Shown one piece after another: positions 1 to 6,395 of a stretch of 8,446 nt of DNA; within the stretch, counting starts at the first letter, position 1; the number at the start of each line of letters is the position of its first letter. Source of the DNA: a bacterium (GTDB taxonomy: Bacteria > Zixibacteria > MSB-5A5 > GN15 > FEB-12); NCBI GenBank assembly GCA_030668045.1, contig DAOUUR010000073.1, positions 1 to 8,446 of the forward strand. Reading direction: 5' to 3'. Position numbers and translations under genes: made by a program. A model generated the notes under the pieces. The model was not told where the DNA came from. It saw only the letters and a list, made by a program, of their open reading frames with translations, and made no database searches.

Positions 1-1936
1 CAACGTGCAGGTACATGGCGCCGCCCCAATAAACATAATCATCAGCCACTGAATTCCAGTCAATATCTTCAGTCAGACCGACAATCATGTCATCAGGAGA
101 ATCCTGGATCACGTTGTAGCCAACATAGAAAAAGGATTCAGCGATCTGGAAACCGCCAGGGATTACCACTTCCGTCCACCCGGGATCAAAGACCAGGTCG
201 CCAAAAGGCACATTGATGGTCAGGATAGTGTCGCCAGGAGCCGTCAATGTACCCGTATAGTCGATGCCATTGGCCATCAGGACCTGAACTTCCAGACCCG
301 GATCACCAGCACCATGGGCAATCTGGAACCTGATTTTCTCAAGTCGATTGACCGGATTGCCTTCGATCATCTGGGCCAGACCAAGGGAGCTACCGCCAGC
401 GCCTTGGGCATTGTCCATGCCGTAGCCCCAGTTCCAAGCTTCCCACCAGGTCGCGGCGATTTGACATTCTGAGAACTCGTCTATGCACAAATACAGACGC
501 ATATCCCAGGCGGATTCTTTATCCCACCACTGGGCCGGGTCCAACCAGCTCCAGTTGGTCGCGGTCAGTTCCCAGGGAAGGTTCGGGAGAATGGCGGGAT
601 TCCAGTTTACGGAACCACCGGCATTGGCCAGAGGGTCTGCCTGGGTAGGGAAGTAAATTACGCCATTGGCCGGATCAAGACCGTCCATCAGTACGACGAC
701 ATGATAATTGCCGAGCATAACGAGGTTGAACGGTTCAAAATCGACGTATTGCCAGCACCAGCCACCAGGGTTGATTATCAGGCCAGCATAACTACCAGGG
801 ACGTGTACTATGGCAGGACCGGAACCCTGATCAATCGGGCCGGATGCATAGTCCACGCTACCGGCGTTGTCACCATAGATACCAACATAGAACCCGTTGG
901 TACCGTCAGTCGGGTATCCACCATAGTAGTTGTGATACAGCACCCGTGCAGTGTGCAGGGTATCAGCGGTTTCCGATAAGAAGCGCTGCGCAATACCGTC
1001 ACCAACGGAGCCATCAAGGGCCACGCCTGCAAGCGGGAACGGATGCAGCCAGACGCCACCGGAAGGGACATTACCCACCCAGCGACATTCGTGCCAGTAG
1101 AAGCAGTGGTGGGTGTACAGGTAGAAGTCGATATCGCCACAATTGAAAGAGGCGAAGGACTGCCAGTCCGTGCCATCCCAGTAGGATGAACGACCGGACT
1201 GATCAATTGCTGTACCTGGATCGCCACCGTAATCACAGCCGGGGCCGCCATCGTCCGCGAACAGACAAACTTCATCGGCAGGGTCACCGTTGGAATAGCT
1301 GATAGCAACGTGGAAAACCGGCGGAACAAGCGGTCTACCGTCCGGACCGAGACCGGTCGTAGGATAGAAACGCATGAAGCCGTTGTAGTCAAAGTTGCCA
1401 TCTGTCCACGTTTCGAAGAAGAAAGGGGCGCCGGTAGGCAGGCCACCGAGGTCTTCATACAGCGAGATAGTGATATCACCAGTACCGACACCGGACCACA
1501 ACGGCGAGCCGAGTATGTAGGTAGATACCTGATTGAGATAACCACTACGACTGCCGAAATCGGGATTGACGTCATCAAGCCGCATTGAAATAGCGTCGCC
1601 TTCGTTGGCGCCACCGATTACAACGTAGGTTTCATACGCACTACCGAAATCGAACTCAGTACCCCAAACACATTCAGTAGTATCAGTACCTTCAGCATCG
1701 AGATTGAACTGCGGTTCAAAAAGGTCGGAATTTTGACCATAAATCACAGTAGGCATTTTATAGTTAACACCTGGTGTGCTTTGGCCTGGTGGGAGAAGCG
1801 GGGCCTTGTTAATAGCCGGCAAGACCCTTTTTTGCCCCTCATCACGTGGCAGCTGCGAATCAGCAACTGTTGAGCCGACGAAAGCGAAGACCAAACCGAC
1901 AACTAAAATTGCCAATGTTAGTTTTCTAAAAGACAT
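1..1936 (-). CDS. Secreted multidomain protein with three tandem Cys-bounded modules, C-terminus beyond the window
   Basis: Reading the minus strand from the ATG at 1936-1934 gives 645 codons with no stop, and the frame is still open at base 2, so the 3' end lies outside. The start is fixed by AAGGAGG six bases upstream and by a typical signal peptide: MSFRK, a hydrophobic core over residues 6-21, and a likely cleavage near A25. After a Pro-rich linker (about 26-75) there are three modules, each opening with Glu-Cys: C89, C284 and C491. Each closes with an aromatic strand ending in Tyr-Leu (Y272-L273, Y482-L483, Y642-L643). The protein is rich in Gly, Asp, Trp, Tyr and Phe, with at least nine Cys, as in exported beta-sandwich proteins that form disulfides. 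I do not recognise the family. A cell-surface or extracellular adhesive or binding role is inference. It is divergent from the ATPase gene across a 680-base gap. Another minus-strand frame at 808-1614 is also open but is a shadow. Confidence 0.88.
   Translation of the reverse strand, partial: MSFRKLTLAILVVGLVFAFVGSTVADSQLPRDEGQKRVLPAINKAPLLPPGQSTPGVNYKMPTVIYGQNSDLFEPQFNLDAEGTDTTECVWGTEFDFGSAYETYVVIGGANEGDAISMRLDDVNPDFGSRSGYLNQVSTYILGSPLWSGVGTGDITISLYEDLGGLPTGAPFFFETWTDGNFDYNGFMRFYPTTGLGPDGRPLVPPVFHVAISYSNGDPADEVCLFADDGGPGCDYGGDPGTAIDQSGRSSYWDGTDWQSFASFNCGDIDFYLYTHHCFYWHECRWVGNVPSGGVWLHPFPLAGVALDGSVGDGIAQRFLSETADTLHTARVLYHNYYGGYPTDGTNGFYVGIYGDNAGSVDYASGPIDQGSGPAIVHVPGSYAGLIINPGGWCWQYVDFEPFNLVMLGNYHVVVLMDGLDPANGVIYFPTQADPLANAGGSVNWNPAILPNLPWELTATNWSWLDPAQWWDKESAWDMRLYLCIDEFSECQIAATWWEAWNWGYGMDNAQGAGGSSLGLAQMIEGNPVNRLEKIRFQIAHGAGDPGLEVQVLMANGIDYTGTLTAPGDTILTINVPFGDLVFDPGWTEVVIPGGFQIAESFFYVGYNVIQDSPDDMIVGLTEDIDWNSVADDYVYWGGAMYLHV
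2..1675 (-). repeat. Three degenerate tandem protein modules of about 195, 207 and at least 156 residues
   Basis: Within the secreted protein, module 1 spans residues 88-282, module 2 spans 283-489 and module 3 spans 490-645. The openings align as E-C-V-W, E-C-R-W and E-C-Q-I. The ends align as F-Y-L-Y, R-L-Y-L and A-M-Y-L. After the first two ends, one Cys (C278, C484) precedes the next opening Cys by six or seven residues. Interior segments share Gly/Asp-rich turns and alternating hydrophobic strands, which suggests a jelly-roll-like or Ig-like beta-sandwich; that fold is inference. Similarity is clear only at the boundaries. The third module is the shortest. Confidence 0.5.
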
Positions 1937-1942
1937 TTAATT

Positions 1943-1949
1943 CCTCCTT
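1943..1949 (-). promoter_or_regulatory. Strong SD site of the secreted-protein gene
   Basis: The minus strand reads AAGGAGG followed by AATTAA and then ATG. This is a seven-base match to the anti-SD with a six-base spacer. It fixes the start of a gene whose other end is outside the window. Confidence 0.9.
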
Positions 1950-2009
1950 AAATAAGGAAAAATGGATAGTAGTTTGTTTTCCAAAACCATTAGAATTACC
2001 GGGCATGTT

Positions 2010-2025
2010 GATACAATTATGTATC
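2010..2025. promoter_or_regulatory. Palindrome, possible operator upstream of the secreted-protein gene
   Basis: GATACA and TGTATC form perfect six-base arms around a four-base ATTA centre. It lies about 75-90 bases upstream of the minus-strand start codon, where an operator or promoter would be expected. The minus strand also reads CATAAT inside it, a possible -10 element, but no -35 at proper spacing was found. Function is inference. Confidence 0.25.
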
Positions 2026-2100
2026 GGCTGCCATGAGGCAATTCGTGAGTGTCCACAAACAGAGTCTAGGGAAGCGTGGATGAAGGCTTTGGTCATCAAA

Positions 2101-2243
2101 CTAATAATTTCCTTTCTTGGAGCAGGAGTTCGTATCGAACTCCCTGTCAAATATTGTGTTGTTACAAAAATTTGCTTCTGTGTTTCCGTTCACAGTTTCA
2201 GTTAACAGTGTTCACCTCCTAAGTATAACCACTCATAATGGTT
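2101..2243 (-). other. Orphan SD-like site with upstream hairpin and a 35-codon CTG-started frame
   Basis: On the minus strand AGGAGGTGA (2220-2212) is a nine-base complement to the 16S rRNA tail, yet no ATG follows at a usable distance. Six bases after AGGAGG comes CTG (2208-2206), which opens a frame of 35 codons ending in TAG at 2103-2101. A GTG in the same frame lies 15 bases further on. A seven-pair hairpin (2227-2243, one G-U pair, AUG loop) ends six bases before the SD. A leader peptide, a decayed gene start or chance are all possible. The predicted peptide has no recognisable motif. Confidence 0.15.
2123..2146. repeat. Inverted repeat or stem-loop in the gap
   Basis: GGAGTTCG (2125-2132) and CGAACTCC (2136-2143) are perfect arms around a three-base loop. 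Pairing extends outward to CAG/CTG if one base is bulged, giving about ten pairs. No U-run follows on either strand, so an intrinsic terminator is unlikely. It could be an operator or part of a leader RNA of the minus-strand gene. Confidence 0.4.
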
Positions 2244-2503
2244 TGCTTAGCGGTTTAGGGTTATGCAATAACTGAAGAAATTTTTAGAATGGCTAAATAT
2301 CAACGCGATCCTTGTTTAAAACAGACAGGCATCTCAAAAACACAAAACACCTCGTCGGCTTCATTGCCCCGAAGGGCGCAAGTCGTTATCAATATTCAGT
2401 CAAAAGAGGTAACTTGTTTGTCATACCCTCGATCAAATTTGGCTCTCCGATCAAAAGCACGACATGACACACGCATGGACTTAAGATATGCCTTAGAGCC
2501 ATG

Positions 2504-2580
2504 TTGTCAAGAGAAAAGTTGGAATATTTTTCCAGTAAGTGCCTTATTTTCCCATAATTACCGGTTTGGACTCTTGACAA
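2504..2580. repeat. Perfect 10-base inverted repeat upstream of the ATPase gene
   Basis: TTGTCAAGAG (2504-2513) and CTCTTGACAA (2571-2580) are exact reverse complements separated by 57 bases. The right copy contains TTGACA (2574-2579), a consensus -35 hexamer, 35 bases upstream of the ATPase start codon. The arrangement suggests two half-sites for a regulator, or a long-looped RNA stem. No target-site duplication or transposase is seen that would make these IS ends. Confidence 0.4.
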
Positions 2581-2599
2581 GTGGTGCTCCAATTCGGTT

Positions 2600-2608
2600 T
2601 GTTATCTT
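2600..2608 (+). promoter_or_regulatory. Extended -10 promoter placed for a leaderless transcript
   Basis: The sequence TG-T-TATCTT fits an extended -10 element (TGn followed by a TATAAT-like hexamer, 4 of 6 including the first, second and last bases). Counting seven bases beyond the hexamer places +1 at 2615, the A of the ATPase start codon. A perfect TTGACA lies upstream at 2574-2579, but the 23-base spacing is too long for a classical pair. The start codon has no SD, which agrees with a leaderless mRNA. The assignment is inference. Confidence 0.35.
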
Positions 2609-2614
2609 CTACAA

Positions 2615-5023
2615 ATGAGGCTTAATTCTTTAGAAATAGACAATTTTCGGGTAATTCGGAGAGCACGGCTCCGATTCTCTCAAAAGGTGATTGCGGTAGT
2701 GGGGCCGAACGGGGCCGGAAAATCTTCTATAATAGAGGCTATTTCCTGGGCTCTCTACGGTAATGTAGCGGCCAGAACGGGGCGGGATGAAATACGCTCG
2801 ACTTTTGCCGACCGCGATGAAGGCTGCCGGGTCTGTCTCGATTTCAGGGTAGGCGACATTGACTACCGGGTTATCAGACGGCTGGTTGGGCGTCAGGAGC
2901 GGGCCGAGGCAGAACTCCACAGCGGTCAGACACCGATTGCAGTTGGCGTAACCGAAACCCAGAAGGCTGTTGTGACGCTGGTGGGCCTTGACTGGGCGGG
3001 ATTTAAGACATCGTTTCTAGCCCGTCAACAAGAGCTTAACGCTCTTTCCGATCTGCAGCCATCCCGACGCCGCGACCATCTGGCCGGTATGCTGGGTATC
3101 GAAAAACTCGACAAAGCGGTGGCGCGTCTTCGTGATGACACCAGAGAACGTATTGGCAAAGCTGAATATATAGAGCGACGGATGGCCGATGCCGGGTTGC
3201 TGGCAAAGCGGATCGAGGAACTATCCGCCCGGCTCGGGGGATTAACGGGGGCTGCGGCATCAGCCCAAACGGCCAAAGAGACGGCCCAGCGTGAACTTGC
3301 AAAGAGTGCCGAACTGTTGCGGGAAGGAGAATCGAAAAGGGCGGATTCGGTTCGTCTGGAAGCGACAATTGAAACCGAACGGAAGGCGGCAGCCGAGCTT
3401 CGGGTTCGTCTTGAGCAGCTCAGGAATGAGTTGAAGCGGCTAGCCGAGGAAGAAAAAGAACTGGAGGGGCTGAAAAAGAGGGTCGCCGATCTGGACAAAG
3501 TTAAGCAGCAGATCGACCAGTTGCGCTCTGCTAGGGAACGCCATGAAGCTCGAAAAAATGCCTTAGATCAGGTTGCAGAGGCCCAAAAGGAGCAATCTGC
3601 TCTGAGGACGAGTCTGGCCGATTTGGAGAGCACCATTGTCGAGTCGGAGAAGCGGCTGGCGGCGATTCCCGGCGATATTGAGAAGCTGGCCGAACGAGAA
3701 GAAAAATCGCTTGAGAAGGCTCGTGATGAGTACAGCCGTTTGGGGGCGAGGGTTGGATCGGTGGCCGCTGATGTTGAGAAGATGGAAAATCAATTGGCTT
3801 CGATTAACGATCTTGGAGCCGAGTCGGTTTGTGATCGATGCCTCCGGCCGTTGGGTGATGATCTTGACAAGATAGAGCAACATCTTCGCCAAGAGCTGAA
3901 TAATTTGGTCTCAGAGAGGGAGAAGGATGAGTCCGAACTCCAGCGGAAAAAGGAAGAAGGGACGGAGATCAACAAGCGGTGCTCGCAGTATCGGGACCTC
4001 GTCAAAGAAAAATACGAACTGGAGACATGCCTGAAAAGCCTGTTGGCCGAGAAAGCCGTTCAACAGAAAAGGTCGGTAGAAATTGCAGCCAGGCTCGAAA
4101 AACTCAAACAGCAGGCCAAGGCGTTTGGCGAGGTTGTTTATGATGAGCGGGAAATGGCACGGTTGACCGAACAGATGGCGGCCCTGGAAAAAGATCGGTC
4201 GCGACTGGATGAACTTCGCGGAAGGTTGGCCCGTCTGCCTGAAACCAACAAGGACGCCGCCGACCTGGAAGGCAGGATCAAGGCTACTGATGATCGGCTA
4301 AAGACGCTTCTGGCGGAGCAGGAATCTCTCGGGTTCAGTGCTCAGGCTTATCAAAAAATGCAGGACGAATTTGCCTCGGCGCAGAAAGATCGGGATGAAC
4401 TCGTGGGGCAACAGGCGGCGGCTGAAAAAGAAGAAGAAGTTTGCCGCAAAGAATTGGATGAGAAGTTGGAGCAACGGATTGCTTTTGAGAAAGATGCCGA
4501 AGAACTGGACGCCACACGAGAGAGTCAGTTTTATGGAGAGAAGTTGACGCGCCTGTTTGGTGATTATCGAAAATACCTGATTGCCCGTATCCGACCAACC
4601 CTGGCTGATCTGTCGGGAAATCTGATCCGGGAGATGACTGCTGATCGGTACAGCATGGTCGATCTGGACGAAGAGTACAATCTCTCGCTCATGGACAATG
4701 GCCAGTATTTTGGAGTCGAACGTTTCTCCGGTGGCGAGAAAGACCTGGCAAATCTGTGCCTGAGGCTGGCAATTTCTCAGGCCTTGACCGACGCTGCCGG
4801 ACTCAGCCACTCGTTTATCATTCTTGATGAGGTCTTTGGATCGCAGGACCGTGATCGACGCGAGTTGATCGTAAAATCGCTGGGAAATCTGGCTCACCGG
4901 TTCTCCCAGATTCTGTTAATAACACATATTTCCGAGATTCGTGACCGGGTCGAGGAATTGATCGAAGTCTACCCGACCGGTGCTGGTTGGTCGGAAGTCA
5001 AAGGGGGGAGCAGCGGTGCGTAG
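2615..5023 (+). CDS. sbcC: SbcC/Rad50-like SMC-family ATPase with zinc hook
   Basis: This 802-residue protein has the full Rad50/SbcC layout. The Walker A is GPNGAGKS (30-37), after an N-terminal NFR segment typical of the family, which supports the ATG at 2615. The Q-loop region is FLARQQE (134-140). A long charged coiled coil (about 165-400) leads to a C406-D-R-C409 zinc hook at the exact middle of the chain, and a returning coiled coil (about 412-660) follows. Then come the signature SGGEK (705-709), Walker B FIILDE (734-739), the D-loop GSQD (742-745) and the H-loop histidine H771. The family binds DNA ends, dimerises by hook and heads, and drives the nuclease partner SbcD/Mre11 in double-strand-break and hairpin processing. 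At 802 residues it is shorter than E. coli SbcC and closer to archaeal Rad50. The D-loop has Gln where most have Leu. No SbcD/Mre11 gene is adjacent. No SD precedes the start. The downstream gene starts inside its last codons. Confidence 0.93.
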   Translation: MRLNSLEIDNFRVIRRARLRFSQKVIAVVGPNGAGKSSIIEAISWALYGNVAARTGRDEIRSTFADRDEGCRVCLDFRVGDIDYRVIRRLVGRQERAEAELHSGQTPIAVGVTETQKAVVTLVGLDWAGFKTSFLARQQELNALSDLQPSRRRDHLAGMLGIEKLDKAVARLRDDTRERIGKAEYIERRMADAGLLAKRIEELSARLGGLTGAAASAQTAKETAQRELAKSAELLREGESKRADSVRLEATIETERKAAAELRVRLEQLRNELKRLAEEEKELEGLKKRVADLDKVKQQIDQLRSARERHEARKNALDQVAEAQKEQSALRTSLADLESTIVESEKRLAAIPGDIEKLAEREEKSLEKARDEYSRLGARVGSVAADVEKMENQLASINDLGAESVCDRCLRPLGDDLDKIEQHLRQELNNLVSEREKDESELQRKKEEGTEINKRCSQYRDLVKEKYELETCLKSLLAEKAVQQKRSVEIAARLEKLKQQAKAFGEVVYDEREMARLTEQMAALEKDRSRLDELRGRLARLPETNKDAADLEGRIKATDDRLKTLLAEQESLGFSAQAYQKMQDEFASAQKDRDELVGQQAAAEKEEEVCRKELDEKLEQRIAFEKDAEELDATRESQFYGEKLTRLFGDYRKYLIARIRPTLADLSGNLIREMTADRYSMVDLDEEYNLSLMDNGQYFGVERFSGGEKDLANLCLRLAISQALTDAAGLSHSFIILDEVFGSQDRDRRELIVKSLGNLAHRFSQILLITHISEIRDRVEELIEVYPTGAGWSEVKGGSSGA
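5003..5010 (+). promoter_or_regulatory. SD inside the ATPase gene that sets the thermonuclease start
   Basis: The purine run GGGGGGAG ends five bases before the GTG at 5016. No SD precedes the earlier in-frame GTG at 4980, so 5016 is preferred. The resulting start overlaps the ATPase stop (GTGCGTAG, 5016-5023), which predicts translational coupling. Confidence 0.65.
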
Positions 5024-5672
5024 AAGCAAGAGCGCCAACCGAACGATCTGGCGGATAGCTATTATCCTCGTCGTGGCGGCGCTGATTGTTGGCTATCGAT
5101 TAGTTGAGGAGATCGGACCGGACCGCCATCCGGATGAACGCTTTGTCGTCGTGCGTGTCGTCGATGGTGACACGGTAGAACTACGCGGGGGTGATCGACT
5201 CCGTCTGCTGGCTGTCGATACGCCTGAAAAGGGGGAACCTTTCTACGAGGAGGCTTGCCGTTTTCTCTCTGATCAGGTACTGGCAAAACAGGTTGAGATT
5301 ATCTTTGGCGGCAAACGACGGGATGGATACGGCCGCCTGCTCGGATTTCTGTATATTGACAGTGTCTGTATCAATGAGGCGATTCTTGAAAACGGAATGG
5401 GATGTCTCTACTTGTTTGATGACAATATAGGACTGCCGCAAATCGAGCCGTTGCTGGCCGCGCAGGTTGAGGCGATCAACGGTAATCGCGGCATCTGGTC
5501 GGTCAACCGTCGCACTGAGGATCATTACGTGGCGGCAAAGGGCTCATTTCGATTCCATCGCCCTGGGTGCCGTTCGACAACCCGGATCAAAATTGATAAC
5601 CGACTGATATTCGATTCTAGGGAAGAGGCAGCCTTGACAGGCCTCTCACCATGCCGGACATGTTGCCCATAA
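5016..5672 (+). CDS. Membrane-anchored staphylococcal-nuclease-type thermonuclease with C-terminal Cys/His metal-binding motif
   Basis: From the GTG at 5016 the protein has 218 residues. It has a basic N-terminus (RRSK), one hydrophobic segment (about 12-27) without a clear cleavage site, then a nuclease domain (about 43-165). All catalytic residues known from staphylococcal nuclease are present: D52 (D21 there) within V-D-G-D-T, R63 (R35), D68 (D40) and E71 (E43) within V-D-T-P-E, and R107 (R87) within Y-G-R. The family cleaves DNA and RNA with calcium. The C-terminus (177-218) carries H181-x3-C185 and C213-x2-C216, resembling the small metal-binding tail seen on some bacterial thermonucleases and Ada-type zinc modules. 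The membrane segment suggests a signal anchor with the nuclease outside the cytoplasm, for extracellular DNA processing or defence. The 8-base overlap with the ATPase gene implies co-translation. A longer form starting at GTG 4980 is possible but less likely. Confidence 0.88.
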   Translation: MRRSKSANRTIWRIAIILVVAALIVGYRLVEEIGPDRHPDERFVVVRVVDGDTVELRGGDRLRLLAVDTPEKGEPFYEEACRFLSDQVLAKQVEIIFGGKRRDGYGRLLGFLYIDSVCINEAILENGMGCLYLFDDNIGLPQIEPLLAAQVEAINGNRGIWSVNRRTEDHYVAAKGSFRFHRPGCRSTTRIKIDNRLIFDSREEAALTGLSPCRTCCP

Positions 5673-5716
5673 AAATATAAGAGCAGATTTTTTCTGTTGC
5701 CTTCGGTGGCCGATTG

Positions 5717-5722
5717 TATAAC
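5717..5722 (+). promoter_or_regulatory. Possible internal -10 element before the Ig-fold gene
   Basis: TATAAC matches the -10 consensus at five of six positions and would place +1 near 5729, four bases before the ATG at 5733. There is no good -35 and no SD, so a near-leaderless internal promoter is possible. Read-through from upstream is equally likely given the short gap after 5672. Confidence 0.2.
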
Positions 5723-5732
5723 TATCGCCATT

Positions 5733-6395
5733 ATGAAAAGACGATGTCTTATTAAAGTAATTGCTGTCACGATTGGCTTGTTGGTTTGCTCGGGTGTATT
5801 CGCCGATGAACTCTCATACCAGTATAGAGGTCAGAGCTATAAGAACCTGACGACTCCCCCGAGGGATTCAGTCGATGCCGAAAATGTTCGCGTCTGGCTA
5901 CCGTTGGAACGTCCGAACCGGTGCCGGGTGATAGTCAATATCGTTGACTTTCGCGGCAGGTTGGTCAGGCGGCTCTTTGAGGACGTAGTAGACGGGGGGT
6001 ATTACAATTTCTACTGGGACAAGAGAGATGACAGCGGTAGATTTGTTCCAGAAGGTGATTACTTCTATGATATGAAAGACTGTCGCCGGCAGGATCGCTG
6101 GCCGCTTACTGTGAAGTATCGGCCGTTCGAGCAGTACTGTCTTTTCTATCCACCCGATGATGGAGAAAGTCCGCATATCCGGTGGGAGGTCACACAAGAT
6201 TCGATTCCGATTTCGTTGGAGATTCTTCGCAGCAATGAGAAATTGTTCTTTGCCGAATTCACCGATTCTTTGATGATGCGGGGTGCGTATGAATATCTGT
6301 GGGTACCCGATTCTACGCTTAAGCCGGGCATCTTCTTTCTCCGGTTAACCGTCGGCGAAGTCGAGTATCTTGTTAAAACGAAGGTGACACGATGA
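5733..6395 (+). CDS. Exported protein with two FlgD-like Ig folds
   Basis: The ATG at 5733 gives 220 residues with a clear signal peptide: MKRR, a hydrophobic core over about 8-20, and likely cleavage after A24. An in-frame TTG at 5697 would add 12 residues ahead of the signal peptide, so it is rejected. Residues about 60-113 fit the FlgD-type Ig pattern: a V-x-V-x-I strand, D-F-R-G-R-L-V-R, then W95-D96 and D-D-S-G-R with a closing V-P-E-G-D-Y-F-Y. Residues about 152-219 form a second, more diverged copy, with a Tyr-rich strand before W190 and a closing K-P-G-I-F-F-L-R-L. Such folds occur as adaptor or C-terminal modules of envelope and secreted proteins. The gene ends in an ATGA overlap with the next one, also an FlgD-like protein, so the two probably work together in the envelope. 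No SD is visible. The precise function is unknown. Confidence 0.8.
   Translation: MKRRCLIKVIAVTIGLLVCSGVFADELSYQYRGQSYKNLTTPPRDSVDAENVRVWLPLERPNRCRVIVNIVDFRGRLVRRLFEDVVDGGYYNFYWDKRDDSGRFVPEGDYFYDMKDCRRQDRWPLTVKYRPFEQYCLFYPPDDGESPHIRWEVTQDSIPISLEILRSNEKLFFAEFTDSLMMRGAYEYLWVPDSTLKPGIFFLRLTVGEVEYLVKTKVTR

Larger units (their letters stand above)
1950..2614. other. Long gap between divergent genes, no convincing coding sequence
   Basis: The divergent starts at 1936 (minus) and 2615 (plus) leave about 680 bases. Every open frame here is short. None has both a plausible SD and a protein-like sequence, and two of them run into the start of a flanking gene. By eye the stretch is richer in A and T than its neighbours. 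Visible elements are a 16-base palindrome (2010-2025), a hairpin (2123-2146), a hairpin followed by an isolated SD-like sequence on the minus strand (2212-2243), a small hairpin with GCCC/GGGC arms near 2367-2377, a 10-base inverted repeat (2504-2580) and a promoter-like motif (2600-2608). I see no tRNA, IS end or CRISPR repeat. Confidence 0.6.

Noticed and set aside
808..1614. 268-codon minus-strand frame
   Set aside because: It lies in another frame of the secreted-protein gene, begins with GTG without an SD, and has a low-complexity Thr/Ser/Val composition typical of a shadow frame.
1926..2150. 74-codon minus-strand frame
   Set aside because: It runs through the SD and start codon of the secreted-protein gene, starts with TTG without an SD and shows no domain.
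2005..2205. 66-codon plus-strand frame with one hydrophobic stretch
   Set aside because: It has no SD and no recognisable motif, and it crosses the palindrome and hairpin of the gap.
2221..2243. GEMM/cyclic-di-GMP riboswitch suggested by GCAAACC near a hairpin on the minus strand
   Set aside because: The conserved segment expected after the hairpin (GGGACGCAAAGCC-like) and the second stem are absent.
2367..2377. Intrinsic terminator at the GCCC/GGGC hairpin
   Set aside because: The stem is short and no U-run follows on either strand.
2504..2580. IS-end interpretation of the 10-base inverted repeat
   Set aside because: Only 57 bases lie between the arms, there is no flanking target duplication and no transposase remnant.
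2289..2618. 109-codon plus-strand frame whose TGA overlaps the ATPase ATG (ATGA)
   Set aside because: The overlap looks like coupling. However, there is no SD, the predicted protein has a random-looking composition rich in Ser, Arg and Cys with no motif, and it covers the inverted repeat and promoter-like elements. A small real gene cannot be fully excluded.
3025..3498. Ser/Arg-rich minus-strand frame opposite the ATPase gene
   Set aside because: It is the antisense shadow of the coiled-coil coding region; the composition follows from the opposite strand's Glu/Leu/Lys-rich codons.
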